A stretch of 42,822 bases of DNA from Christensenella sp. UBA1782 (GTDB taxonomy: Bacteria > Bacillota > Clostridia > Christensenellales > DTU072): NCBI GenBank assembly GCA_002315475.1, contig DCGI01000095.1, positions 17,988 through 60,809 of the forward strand. The letters are read 5' to 3'. A model generated the notes under the pieces. It was not told where the DNA came from, ran no database searches, and was given only the letters and a program-made list of their open reading frames with translations. Shown piece after piece: positions 22,801 through 27,652 of the stretch (within the stretch, counting starts at the first letter, position 1; the number at the start of each line of letters is the position of its first letter). The position numbers and the translations under genes were made by a program.

Positions 22801-23436
22801 GTAGAAACTTCTGCGCGCGCCCTGAATGTCGGCGTACAGAATGTTTCCGGGATCGTCGCTGTTACTGTTTATGCCGTCGTAATACAAGCCGATCAAAACT
22901 TCGTTCGTGGCACCGTTATACCACTCGATACAGATATCGCTCTTTTTTATGGCTTCGTTATGAATTTCCAAAGCGTTGACGAGGGTGCGGGTACCTTCGG
23001 CATTGTTTTCGTCGTAATAGGTGGCGTCTTTGGCGTCGTAATATTTATAAATGGGATTGCCTTCTTCGTCCTCGTAGGGATACGTATACAGGTAAGCACC
23101 GATGCGGAGTTCAAAGTTGCCTACCGTATTATTCGATTTGTCCAAAAGGTCGATGGCGTAATTGACGCCCATGTAGTATCCGCTGTCCACAAAGGACTCG
23201 CTGTCGAGATACTTTCTCAGGGCGGTGATGGAGTCGGTAAATTCGTCCACCGCCTGTTGCGTCGTGGTGTGGTCGCGGTTGTAATAGTTTATGCCGCCCT
23301 CGACGTTATCGTCTTTGATATAATAGACGGACTCGGTTACGGGATCGGTTAGTTCGCACCCCGTAAACATAACGGCAAGCGCAAGCACCGCCACAACACA
23401 CAGAAACATCAACTTCAACAATCTTTTTGTACTCAT
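7876..23436 (-). CDS. Giant modular lipoprotein, 5,186 residues
   Basis: Start ATG at 23436 with GGAG 7 bp upstream; stop TAA. The signal peptide ends in MFTGC (Cys27), predicting lipid anchoring outside the membrane. Visible architecture: N-terminal modules shared with the downstream paralogue (GLYYDG, GIYYKN segments); a helical repeat at about 555-620; a long series of beta-rich segments with the Big_4-like pattern LP..V.V....W (e.g. LPNNVTVTF, LPTKLIAYF, LPTEITLTL, LPASVKIDG); a predicted helical block at about 3156-3657; Tyr-rich 28-residue modules near 1421, 3476, 3738, 3952 and 5042; and an eight-cysteine cluster at 4758-4808. I see no enzyme motif, LPxTG signal or C-terminal membrane segment. 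It is first gene of an operon with the paralogue 20 bp downstream. Function is unknown. A surface matrix, adhesin or scaffold role is inference. The uninterrupted 15.6 kb frame argues for selection. Confidence 0.93.
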   Translation of the reverse strand: MSTKRLLKLMFLCVVAVLALAVMFTGCELTDPVTESVYYIKDDNVEGGINYYNRDHTTTQQAVDEFTDSITALRKYLDSESFVDSGYYMGVNYAIDLLDKSNNTVGNFELRIGAYLYTYPYEDEEGNPIYKYYDAKDATYYDENNAEGTRTLVNALEIHNEAIKKSDICIEWYNGATNEVLIGLYYDGINSNSDDPGNILYADIQGARRSFYDFGDTVLYQQLIRLLCSLSVDGLLEKLGLQDDAGTGTINTTMAALVGQNYKRVVNDDVISLLFYAITLDMVAGNATEMLQNLFGPFGRKWDPLTYKYLGFRFSSVSTSTVSTIDADMQSLIAPKKDRTENVLTDAVFDLRGVVKDQRDVSYDYTAHITFDYGWTYPDSGLEIEHKDWYKPFDYGNYEFVGTLYVPSWDSQFDALIRTDMQEFDNTTNNVFMEFRDIANGELMIGIYYKNEREYLDISGLEYMYGWIDLEQLGFPQVYDDHLDLAYTLRKFKKGVNNVIVSIVDGILNPATSDKKNKALDYIMAKTFITEKIEFSTADEKAYRADLLASNATLMSKEDKRAELESLGYEPSYINSYIETYVEPTVASRRAELAEQGYNQSYINTTVNNEVDEAVMRKKRESLFSANTETLLVDIELIKQMLEETGAGTFTTRQLINVVDSVLPYTLDQLAIMLGIPSAELMVEESYFTFMLDVDTNEMTMTMYTDLGVEDNEDSNMLFKLELTPTYFGEYVEISDIDFSGFKPLGDIYTYSGTLRGNFVFSSQEVVDLSKLLSATIGESSGLNTPFVLDSNTGLTFELIYDQFVTDNYVDDEGNRLSPDQEGGTWKLEGRSAFDLVLRIMPKGDEIGEVVLRLSSDDVSFNNDVYKKLNSSDPKEKSDAEHQMGYVWVSIECVKKNNQQAIPMMKIREDVFMASMSAYMNGSTKIEDNVSSFADNDFNLSLTSIISALCKDAYVVPEPEQMEITSSNDTLQSLFRVSGLIGNIKVDAGFTYRVKGLQSIKSNYYMYQVGGFSDIYGTKDQDPYNTKLHEELPTYFYTDYRDAYEPLDYDFYVYPEDVLLPDGTMIEAGTIMIFRLGAKKSVSRQPIEVASSSFFNNEGPENQDISMVRFFLNDLEDLIIQDGEEFVYYNYENQRCVIAENYIYRDANGNIYFYWQGLRDVIFYDSGTSYYYYDMEMALYYEEDDEENGHKKGDYVYLYQAEHRQLLFEYDAESVEVTAAKKTQYAPRTNGSFMGVVRRYYLTFVTKNVVRLGSLHSIQYDSSQTFPPQYYSTEDEMNVVSEYDDDGKLMDQYYDPIALFVMEPAEPLQTSVTLNVCTDMQRITDYSTWTVTDSTPHQRSKWYASDAETFDCRFVIDEKYITLQGYMIVTTVVIGEGCMGETVFPCRLIFTNRQIQTTNYAVVYDESNFEYKELSEDLAQGEMQDTYYVRNDDGSYTETADTSFRAGITYYTKEYYAENAPVVATWTIEPYDYLLAKYAYLSDVDNFNGNNYLTEKELTEGYQDAEKEFIDAYFRGKEFSFAFVSDNYLSRNGVKEDYIAYTYSNIATDTSGRTVTTYYNWSFDAYSLGSNRESMIKPAGGVTYIHTRFKGQLVAIQLNIVEREFAYVQFNDLSETGEILDTDDTDSAKYKDGTLIHGKYVANYYDQDSYKISTTPTFVFTDPSLKHDEYRVVFNMPVITGLLNKNYIFDESYDILWSYANITNVGTEGSYYREYTYTPLYADDTADEEERKGRFTKEILTEEVVYENLSLAEQNTDVVTQDGKTLPLFRDNNGLAEKLVITVYSSEFEDVLTKDGKNVPYVSLSSDKKTQRVRVNGLSDLQYLYRENVDGSASVRKVYVSAKGVTGYGTAYASYTVLTFVEWAELATYFTQKNVTVYQEGTIATVEKPYYVEIDGVVASRNRSYYAVDDKYFDTGISRGDSMIIDVEYGSGYAYLYEKDEDGAIGIRSADTSPMNRPFYYYYTGEDLPENIVTKGSKYTYTYEIVKDKTYASLSDVEKADFIYDDANEKVMTYIEKDGYAWKRVDITLNSDYTKDIVVTTLNFYRMFRIYAENNGQVLTISVVTGKIVKSEGAGDAGKTNYPSVTVRIQAECPQLSPVSLSNNEVDALDGEEYHPTNVKVGTDKVSSRDVGYYYVDPLRVTTQTLPNNVTVTFSGDNRQSSHSFTGLEWYSYFDADGKGHFVNKNGDVILELVYEYSYVLNKKDGSKKKYSSLTAEEQAKYITDNDGNKYYLYKQDADGFLMQMAEGSGRYKVADWLLEKAEYGIRVQTRIGNEVSGFKYITVTLKILSKEPSKIEFYTKNGQQINEANMQENKVEILNTAGEISSVTYYTYYADSFQGISLPTKLIAYFNNGTSTTFTNIEWLTTTGEKDFIFTPGTTVSLVSHITLEQDGEAQDVDLAVRFNVVCAQTELSDITVPNAKADLDHILKKGYYVLIHWDNSTVTHVGDEYQFVALTAENLIRWNVNDVTSLGLYVVDEIGCKGYISISTESATDLADGDILPTKGYIGLYNKTSEGYKCTTSITVKDFLNKVFEKADIQVTNSGYYCKTKFLTVKTDASWYPVANFKPTLSGENYVFKEYYEASGDRTNLVIEEIDGIKMVTVQYDSNDSVGQKIALTDFIFLLTNSVVKEDSTGSEPVIQYIKDKDITIYGLNNVLDVQDMLGYQQGNTYKCMTYNKFAETNRIDKKYFIPLADGNGAYDIYPVPVFYGGYYCNGSDNIRTFTLEAYDAGGNANYPSGYSLSSSSNVQNSWQLKVVYPVAGYNYSSEALGSSSPFRYNDASSPTLTGWYIEQLDDFLIRDGNKDNVGLSKVLAEFKAGKQLDGDVIPAEIIYGCSGSIVFSVLTPEGFRIRQIVVIQSMADAVSRYTTDTFSSNGKQTTKMTIDACKISIDNLYDATYTEVGLKNYFNTTVFLPTEITLTLKDFIAVGKDKIIVLSDVKWELTAEWEKKAGTLDYTGTKSWMNMAQAQVLGCMIDGEYYGQVTLEVSIIISSCAVELLEWEDDAAIGLSTLTVPKNGKNTFTVYVDSYNNASSPLLGNGVLRLPSSFTARYADALDLLYTFDNVVYSLSSSLQEGDGAATVTKIYYNMEGIDLAAMTKSGAELQNVVLTDIRKLSMYIHMGLGQDMEITFYFYDKREVLAEAVFSIGDEQIRETINDALLGTVDALEEEWSSSVNYTRISYNLTSIMGKAQELYSDVVRNNMPSANDLIKFNTATAMLEKMQEKVSSWTISGTFDESTFPTDEKWLQKQCNYFAYKRLKEVYLETVAEYADSILLAKKSSASTATQAEKVSLLLDEIASAFATNAYNAIIQEYMEIEFNTLFTSYLNEFTPTQFSGAIAYKNAIEGSFDTERLIRDFCNLHELKGQNVAVEIASHQFDLTNAKAYGWFEEDGCDYEDVYRALVVEEMYRAIYRADEKYNLRRDGRFVDVVADSLLNIRMTVVEYIFIRMGLKTEFYQYVDSKYVVGEAIPTGTHLYVLDGNGLYNETDDYIVREGTVYYLRSASNKATAVVQSTLYNNGSYLLLGASDKKVCLDDLLAVGLKANETYTKKEVRAAINACVERWFDFAEMSAIDRTEYDALKGDVIEYSFRSISRYDNSIHTIRRNLLEGTDFSGTLTGLVRSAVNNFMETVYREQRYVEIIKEARSLNKELEEVYVIAPDLSAEKDAPNTAYMRYYALNENYVAVTLASESEFKSKRNVLYEQSGKTFVPVDSKAEFDATKSYFVYVDTDFEQHAGSLYEQSPDGYYFLTEDTVYDENKDYYSFTQEKAVTVKEAVYEASDNILMGSVTQYYRFAEAAMVKNSAVIVYAGKDLSSVTYSASRYDSVGSKLQTETVNDFYNYDEKTNRYSLAVGTTFSSSLSYATREEVFGKDLGEEKGYAFDAVKNTYVAVTTPEFHTVYSVFHTVYVNILEATDMSITESITIKKGANVQESFYLTLVYSDGEYHTEISNEYYVKRADGKYYLTQDAVFKEGTKYYAKRVYRLGADYQEGDKPTAAHTVKKTAIADTIQVGLCRIDCYQIYNIVPQTYVVSFSEEVGGYSYSYSLVWDNDTVSGKSVYTGVSQVLYGSLTEKNTALNIEQQLDMAVIVEKHILSSAEAVVTASYLGDIEKYVMGEATMVSGYTVRQIEKSGNLSVWFVRNADGKLFLAEYEATFSGETVTSLLFKKLTGYDSEWYEMFVFENEYTVDKNTAAKVVSKQSVSVYNPYEFKVSDLPASVKIDGKYRDIVWKNPTVSLLGNVQNESFTLKGNIVNGAGQSISMEFYVACWNYAGIYQKSTKTVSSIAFDRKLDNGTYQTEYFTYLDPIKCHFSDYSIYSAFDYYLVSFTVRAMQKDTTGKMVAKTVSLNKAQYTKTSGETYTYSKVDADGKMMFRLFYPCMEAVDGTTSYKSSLLEYSVSDATMTEVNNRKNYILYWDATTLVGLLADKNHSPRTGSISLGNADVKSTLSALRDNTKTPVSVTYVYENISIDTVQVVEENLTTGVEVDGDGNSTVTVSVNYADVTFVINKFSAREETGTLFLNDKKILYNTENYYYRDGDNGLYSLTTYTWDEDTRTLTADGKGYFYEISTNNLLYSGQKVGSFDRVGGIVILNGKTYYTWDNRFYQKNTGMSIDLINRKVIVDSAFYYEEIALTQGSVQKGTIETGTGMQKILLDTATYYFRFGDAKVYRLAGTYTENNAGTVFTFEGGENFVGSAGVLLGNNQAKYAGVTYYYTDGYFYEPVGGASVDTVSGYLSVSSENYLFDMTKPLYMTLSYCSCGKELTVTETGTDTHIYRITCSNPNCNAFSHTIVYDANTEKCSCSCETCAMFDKIGDNLAGKSGQISLVMDMNSTFPTSGLVTLNESYIHYDTSAMKVRLLWNQQYSDVIDNLKKFVAYAYSDVNSSSRETYAVNLLMSWPSLSQNEQDEVIDLAIKYKKNANAYLKDAYTDSMAREDAYKLLAVNERYDFEKNPQALQGGSNSNVMATVLLLAEGSNTVYSKQVNVRVVFSDYKPLEYYVYQNNDYQKLETLQEQKEGTAMLGTARYVSVAVNALSGQTIPTGKFFVQDGDDYKVATGVFQEGVSYYQLSTTTSFYIAVRSSYWNETEGTNTYVDNENLSDNQEEPYNNVGEFTYRLLDFIGSTKQEQFETANMMAGDGYYLVEVSKVVWTLSGTNDLVSSEFVLKGLDGTYYTITSKLLTMTLSK

Positions 23437-23491
23437 AATTTATCTCCGCTTACGGTACAGAGGCAATAAATACCCCTTTATAATTTATAAT

Positions 23492-23520
23492 ATTATATAT
23501 AAATTACGCACGAATGTCAA
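23492..23520 (-). promoter_or_regulatory. Consensus promoter of the giant lipoprotein operon
   Basis: On the minus strand, TTGACA (23520-23515) and TATAAT (23497-23492) are separated by exactly 17 bp, a perfect sigma-70/sigma-A consensus. The predicted start is near 23485, giving a leader of about 49 nt with a GGAG site before the ATG at 23436. It implies strong basal transcription of a more than 23 kb operon. Confidence 0.88.
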
Positions 23521-23600
23521 CAGTTAAAATGTCTTTACAGAATACTTTATCTTCAAAGATACGAAAAAACGAAAAAAATCCTTGAAAAAAGGGAATTCGT

Positions 23601-23629
23601 TTGCACATTTTCAAAAAAAATGGTATTAT
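23601..23629 (+). promoter_or_regulatory. Promoter of ecfA1 operon, predicted leaderless
   Basis: TTGCAC (23601-23606), a 17 bp spacer, then TATTAT (23624-23629). Transcription would begin around 23636, at the ecfA1 ATG (23637). No Shine-Dalgarno sequence is visible between the -10 and the ATG. The alternative TTG start at 23601 coincides with the -35 box and is therefore rejected. Confidence 0.75.
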
Positions 23630-23636
23630 TTCGATT

Positions 23637-24467
23637 ATGAAAATCCTTAACGCCGAAAACGTTTCTTACGCCTATAAGTCGGAAGAGGGCGAAACCCTCG
23701 CCGTTCGGAACGTATCCCTCTCGATCGAGCAGGGAGAATTCGTCGTGCTTCTCGGACATAACGGTTGCGGAAAAAGCACCCTCGCCAAGCTCTTAAACGG
23801 ATTGCTTCTGCCCACCGAAGGGACGGTTTCCGTCTACGGCACCCCTACAACCGATCCCAAAAAAATCTACGAAATTCGCAGTAAAGTCGGTATGGTTTTT
23901 CAAAATCCCGATAACCAAACGGTCGCCTCGATCATCGAGGACGACATCGCTTTCGGCCCCGAAAATTTAGGGGTAAACGGGGAGGAAATTTCCCGTCGCG
24001 TGGAGGAAGCTTTGGAAGCGGTCGGCATGCTCGCTTACCGTAAAGGAACCCCCTTCAAACTGTCGGGCGGACAGAAGCAAAGAATCGCCATCGCCTCCGT
24101 CCTCGCCATGCACCCCGACGTACTGATTTTGGACGAAAGCACCGCCATGCTCGATCCGTGCGGACGACAAGAAGTGTTAGACACCGTCCGGCATCTGAAC
24201 CGCGAAAAAAATATGGCGGTTCTGCTGATTACGCACTACATGGACGAAGCCTTGTCCGCCGACAGAATCCTTGTCATGGAACAAGGGGAAATTGTTCGTA
24301 TGGGTTCCCCAAAAGAGATTTTCGGGGATATAAATTTAATAAAAGAGTGTAAATTGGAACTGCCTATATCCTGCAAAATCGGATATGCTCTTTCGCAAAA
24401 CGGGTTCTTGACGGACACCTGTCTGACCGATGAAGAATTGGTGGAGGCGGTATGTCGATTGTCATAA
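23637..24467 (+). CDS. ecfA1: ECF transporter ATPase EcfA1
   Basis: Energy-coupling-factor ABC ATPase, 276 residues. With EcfA2 and EcfT it forms the module that powers vitamin or metal uptake through interchangeable membrane S components. Walker A GHNGCGKST is at 40-48, the Q-loop Gln at 89, the signature LSGGQ at 142-146, and Walker B ILDES with catalytic Glu167. The DESTAMLDP sequence is characteristic of the EcfA1 subtype. ATG 23637 was chosen because the family begins just before the first strand (MKILNAENVSYAY) and because the promoter overlaps the longer alternative. No ribosome site is visible, consistent with a leaderless mRNA. The 3' end overlaps ecfA2 by 16 bp, indicating translational coupling. 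No S component is encoded in the window, so the substrate cannot be named. Confidence 0.95.
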   Translation: MKILNAENVSYAYKSEEGETLAVRNVSLSIEQGEFVVLLGHNGCGKSTLAKLLNGLLLPTEGTVSVYGTPTTDPKKIYEIRSKVGMVFQNPDNQTVASIIEDDIAFGPENLGVNGEEISRRVEEALEAVGMLAYRKGTPFKLSGGQKQRIAIASVLAMHPDVLILDESTAMLDPCGRQEVLDTVRHLNREKNMAVLLITHYMDEALSADRILVMEQGEIVRMGSPKEIFGDINLIKECKLELPISCKIGYALSQNGFLTDTCLTDEELVEAVCRLS

Positions 24468-25309
24468 AGAATCTTTCGTGCAAATACGGGGCGAAAACCC
24501 CTTTCGAAAAGCTTGCGCTCGACGGTATAGACCTGACCGTTCGGGAGGGGGAAAGCGTGGGCATCATCGGAGCGACGGGGAGCGGAAAAAGCACCCTTCT
24601 GCAACACATAAACGCCTTGATAAAACTGCAATCGGGCTCCGTCGAAGTCTGCGGCATAGACCTGACCGAACGCAAGCCCGATTTGAAACGATTACGCAAG
24701 CATATAGGGATGCTTTTTCAATATCCCGAGTATCAGCTTTTTGCCGAAACGGTGCGGGAAGACGTGATGTTCGGCCCCAAGAATTTCGGCATGAAAAACG
24801 AGGAAGCCGAAGATGCCGCCCGTACCGCCATCGGGTTGGTCGGCATGGATTGGGAAGAAGTAAAGGAGCGTTCTCCGTTGGAATTAAGCGGTGGGCAGAA
24901 GCGACGCGTTGCCATAGCGGGCGTGCTTGCCTACAAGCCGGACATCCTCGTTTTGGACGAACCGACGGCGGGTTTGGATCCCGCAGGCAAGAAAGAAATG
25001 CTCGACTTGATTACTTCCCTGCGACAAAAGACGGTTTCCACCGTTCTGACGGTCAGTCATAACATGGACGAAATCGCCGCTTACTGCGACCGCGTCGTCG
25101 TGCTTGCCGACGGAAAAAAGGTATTTGACACCACCCCGCAGGAATTATTCTATCGGGACGATTTGGAAAACTTCCGTCTGCAAAAGCCTCACGTCGTTCA
25201 CATCGTCGAACTGCTCGCCCAAAAGGGCGTCGTTTTGCCGCACGTCTTGACGGAAGAAGCCCTCGAAGACGCATTATTGACTTATTTACGGGAAAGGAGG
25301 GGAAAATGA
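24452..25309 (+). CDS. ecfA2: ECF transporter ATPase EcfA2
   Basis: Second ATPase of the ECF module, 285 residues, acting as a heterodimer with EcfA1 on the cytoplasmic face of EcfT. Walker A GATGSGKST is at 40-48, the signature LSGGQ at 145-149, and Walker B VLDEP at 167-171 followed by the usual TAGLDP. A GGAGG ribosome site (24443-24447) lies inside the end of ecfA1. The gene overlaps ecfT by 4 bp (ATGA). The order EcfA1, EcfA2, EcfT with coding overlaps is the standard arrangement of the shared (group II) module. Confidence 0.95.
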   Translation: MSIVIKNLSCKYGAKTPFEKLALDGIDLTVREGESVGIIGATGSGKSTLLQHINALIKLQSGSVEVCGIDLTERKPDLKRLRKHIGMLFQYPEYQLFAETVREDVMFGPKNFGMKNEEAEDAARTAIGLVGMDWEEVKERSPLELSGGQKRRVAIAGVLAYKPDILVLDEPTAGLDPAGKKEMLDLITSLRQKTVSTVLTVSHNMDEIAAYCDRVVVLADGKKVFDTTPQELFYRDDLENFRLQKPHVVHIVELLAQKGVVLPHVLTEEALEDALLTYLRERRGK

Positions 25310-26118
25310 CACGCAACGTTGCTTTCGGTCAGTATTATCCTACCGGTTCCGTAATACACCGACTCGATCCGCGTACCAAACTTTTCGCAGGGGTGGTCTT
25401 TATCGTTTGCGCCTTTTTGGCGTCCTCTTATTGGGCGTATTTAATTTGTTACGCTTTTCTCTTTTCGGTTGTGCTTTTATCGAAAATTCCTCCCTTGCAA
25501 GTACTGAAAACCGTCAAAGCCGTTCTTGCCATCGTGGTGGTATCGGTCTTGATAAACCTCTTTTTCTACGACGAAGGTACCGTACTTTTTTCGTGGTGGA
25601 AGATAAAAATCACCGACGGCGGGCTACTCTATGCGGGGAAAATGGTGTTGCGTATCATGTTTTTGGTACTGTCCACCTCCATGATTACTTTGACTTCCAC
25701 ACCGACCGAGTTAACCGACGGTTTGGAAAAAATCATGACGCCGTTAAAATATTTACGATTTCCCGTTCACGACGTGGCGATCATCATGAGCATCGCTTTG
25801 CGATTCATTCCCACGCTGATGGAAGAAACCGATAAAATCATCATGGCGCAAAAAGCTCGAGGCGCAAGCTTCGACCACGGCGGGATAGTGGCTCGTGCCA
25901 AAGCCATGTTGCCCATATTGATTCCGCTGTTCGTATCGGCTTTTCGTCGTGCCGACGAACTCGCACTGGCTCTCGACGCTCGCTGTTACAACGCAACGGA
26001 AGCTCGCACGAAAATGAAAGTGCTTCGTTTTACTTGGGCAGACCTTACCGCTTTCCTCGTTTTAACGGCTTGCTTAACGATAACCGCCTTGATTTATGCC
26101 GGAGTGATTCCTCTATGA
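25306..26118 (+). CDS. ecfT: ECF transporter transmembrane protein EcfT
   Basis: Membrane scaffold of the ECF transporter, 270 residues, with several hydrophobic segments (about 27-60, 68-88, 112-130 and the C-terminal 240-268). Two coupling-helix motifs bind the ATPase pair: AQKARG (ARG at 184-186) and ALDARC (225-227). In the second motif the usual Gly is Cys. The start overlaps the ecfA2 stop (ATGA) and is preceded by AGGAGGGG. The stop overlaps the truA start in the same way, so all four genes are tightly coupled. Confidence 0.93.
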   Translation: MTRNVAFGQYYPTGSVIHRLDPRTKLFAGVVFIVCAFLASSYWAYLICYAFLFSVVLLSKIPPLQVLKTVKAVLAIVVVSVLINLFFYDEGTVLFSWWKIKITDGGLLYAGKMVLRIMFLVLSTSMITLTSTPTELTDGLEKIMTPLKYLRFPVHDVAIIMSIALRFIPTLMEETDKIIMAQKARGASFDHGGIVARAKAMLPILIPLFVSAFRRADELALALDARCYNATEARTKMKVLRFTWADLTAFLVLTACLTITALIYAGVIPL

Positions 26119-26879
26119 GAGTCCTTTTGACCATCGAATATAACGGCAGGAACTATGCGGGTTGGCAACGGCAGGAGAACGCTCTCGCCGTACAACAGGT
26201 TTTGGAAGACGCCTTGGAAAAAATGTTGCAACAAAAGATCGTTCTTTGTGCCAGCGGTCGCACCGATGCGGGGGTTCACGCCGTCGGACAGAAAGCCCAC
26301 TTCGACTACGAAGGAACCTTCCCCCTTGACAGAATTCCCGTTGCTTCCCAAACGATTTTGCCCGACGACATTGCCATACTCGACGCGGTGGAAGTTTCTC
26401 CCGAGTTGCACGCACAATACTCGGCGAAGAAAAAAACGTACCGCTACAGCATGTATCTTTCCCGAGAAAATCATCCTTACCTAAACGCAACGCACGCATG
26501 GATTTCGTACGACGAAAGTTACTTCGATTTTTCCAAAATGCAGGCGGCGTGTAAAGACTTGATCGGCACGCACGACTTTGCCGGGTTTGCCAACAAAGGA
26601 AGCCACGTCCGCAGTACCGTACGCACCGTTTACGACGTACACGCGGAAAAAAACGGACGGGAAATTTCCGTCACGATTACGGGAAACGGATTCTTATACA
26701 ACATGGTTCGAATCATTGCGGGGACTTTGGTCTACATAGGACTCGGAAAACGCAATATGGGTGTCATAAAACAAATTTTGGATACCCAAAACAGGAATTT
26801 AGCAGGAAAAACATTCCCGCCCGAAGGCTTATGTCTGGTGGACGTGGACTATGGCGAACTATCGCCGAAAAAGGAGTAA
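26115..26879 (+). CDS. truA: tRNA pseudouridine(38-40) synthase TruA
   Basis: Converts U38, U39 and U40 of the tRNA anticodon arm to pseudouridine. It has 254 residues, normal for the family. The catalytic loop GRTDAGVHA contains the nucleophile Asp51, and the N-terminal MRVLLTIEYNGRNYAGWQRQ is diagnostic. ATG 26115 overlaps the ecfT stop by 4 bp; a longer frame upstream only shadows ecfT. GGAG lies 10 bp before the start. The ecfT-truA linkage is a classic Firmicutes arrangement, although rplM-rpsI, which often follows, is absent here and found inverted at 41370-42222. Confidence 0.95.
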   Translation: MRVLLTIEYNGRNYAGWQRQENALAVQQVLEDALEKMLQQKIVLCASGRTDAGVHAVGQKAHFDYEGTFPLDRIPVASQTILPDDIAILDAVEVSPELHAQYSAKKKTYRYSMYLSRENHPYLNATHAWISYDESYFDFSKMQAACKDLIGTHDFAGFANKGSHVRSTVRTVYDVHAEKNGREISVTITGNGFLYNMVRIIAGTLVYIGLGKRNMGVIKQILDTQNRNLAGKTFPPEGLCLVDVDYGELSPKKE

Positions 26880-26886
26880 AGAAGAT

Positions 26887-27174
26887 ATGTTGGCAGTTAT
26901 TTTTACGAGCTTGGTAAAGGCGGAAAATCGGCAGGCGTTTTTAGAAGCGGCGTGCCGTCACGCCGAGATTTCCCGGACGCAGGATAAGGGGTGTATTCGT
27001 TTCGACGTACTGGCACCGACGGAGGAAAAAGACGAGATTATTTTCATCGAAATCTGGGAAAATCAAGCTTGTTTGGACGCGCACGCGGAGAGAAGCAAAG
27101 GGGGACAAGAAGCCCCCGTTTTGAACGCTCTGCGCTACGGCAAAAGCATGGACAAACACGAAATCATCGGCTGA
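26887..27174 (+). CDS. Antibiotic-biosynthesis-monooxygenase (ABM) fold protein
   Basis: A 95-residue protein with the layout of the dimeric alpha/beta barrel ABM/YgiN-type family: an N-terminal strand MLAVIFTS, the E-x-F helix (RQAFLEAACRHAEISR), a Gly-Cys-IRFDVL strand, then EIIFIEIWENQACLDAH, the typical W-x-x-x-x-x-x-x-H motif. Despite the family name, members range from quinol monooxygenases to haem-degrading and detoxifying proteins, and the substrate cannot be deduced. Start ATG 26887 sits 7 bp after truA, and its ribosome site (AAGGAG) overlaps the truA end, so it is probably the last gene of the ecf-truA operon. The 3' end converges with and overlaps the opposite small ORF by 11 bp. 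Confidence 0.8.
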   Translation: MLAVIFTSLVKAENRQAFLEAACRHAEISRTQDKGCIRFDVLAPTEEKDEIIFIEIWENQACLDAHAERSKGGQEAPVLNALRYGKSMDKHEIIG

Positions 27175-27355
27175 GGGAAAAAGGCGGCGCAAAGTGAGAA
27201 GCACGCTCCGCACTGATTTTTTCCACGTTTTCCATTTCGTTCAAATCCCATTCGGCATCGGACGGGAGCCATTTTTTGGCGGCGTAATCATAGTGATAAA
27301 CACCGTTTTCGGTTTCACAATAAAGGGAATATCCGCGATATAAATAGTAAATCAT
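27164..27355 (-). CDS. Small hypothetical protein, 63 residues
   Basis: Open frame from ATG 27355 to TGA 27164. The composition looks protein-like: Tyr- and Trp-containing N-terminus (MIYYLYRGYSLYCETENGVY), a YHYDYAAKKW segment and an acidic stretch (WDLNEMENVEKI). It has no recognised domain. The ribosome site is weak (an AAAAAGAAAA stretch only) and no separate promoter is evident. It may be expressed by read-through from the ferredoxin gene past the hairpin at 27373-27401. Its 3' end overlaps the end of the ABM-fold gene on the other strand by 11 bp. It may be real or a chance ORF. Confidence 0.5.
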   Translation of the reverse strand: MIYYLYRGYSLYCETENGVYHYDYAAKKWLPSDAEWDLNEMENVEKISAERASHFAPPFSLSR

Positions 27356-27372
27356 TTTTCTTTTTTAACGGA

Positions 27373-27410
27373 AAAACGGCACATTCAAAATGCGCCGTTT
27401 TCTTTTTCTT
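27373..27410. terminator. Hairpin terminator between ferredoxin and the 63-residue ORF
   Basis: Arms AAAACGGCACATT (27373-27385) and AATGCGCCGTTTT (27389-27401) pair with one A-C mismatch around a 3-nt loop. T-rich sequence follows on the plus strand and TTTTT ends the arm on the minus strand. It fits termination of the ferredoxin transcript and possibly of the ecf-truA operon from the other side. Confidence 0.7.
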
Positions 27411-27450
27411 TGGTAGTTTGTTCTTTTTTCTTTTGTAGCCGAAAAAGGAA

Positions 27451-27621
27451 TTATTCCTCTTCGATAGCTTCGTTCGGGCAGGTATCCGCACAGGTGCCGC
27501 ATCCGACGCACGCATCTGCATCGATAACGTATTTTCCGTCACCCTCGCTGATAGCGCCAACGGGACAAGCGTCCGCACAACTTCCGCAACAAATACAATT
27601 ATCGGTAATCTTATAAGCCAT
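27451..27621 (-). CDS. 2[4Fe-4S] ferredoxin
   Basis: A 56-residue clostridial-type ferredoxin, a small cytoplasmic electron carrier for low-potential redox enzymes. Two canonical cluster motifs are present: C9-x2-C12-x2-C15-x3-C19-P and C38-x2-C41-x2-C44-x3-C48-P. Residue 11 is an additional Cys (CICCGSC). The N-terminus MAYKITDNC and the acidic C-terminal EAIEEE are typical. A strong AAAGGAGA ribosome site (27631-27638) lies 9 bp before the ATG, and its own promoter is at 27653-27682. Monocistronic unless transcription continues into the 63-residue ORF. It is consistent with an anaerobic lifestyle. Confidence 0.96.
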   Translation of the reverse strand: MAYKITDNCICCGSCADACPVGAISEGDGKYVIDADACVGCGTCADTCPNEAIEEE

Positions 27622-27652
27622 TTTTCCAATTCTCCTTTATTTTGATGATACT

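Noticed and set aside
23601..23636. TTG start adding 12 residues to EcfA1
   Set aside because: The TTG is the first base of the -35 box of a good promoter whose start point is just before the ATG at 23637.
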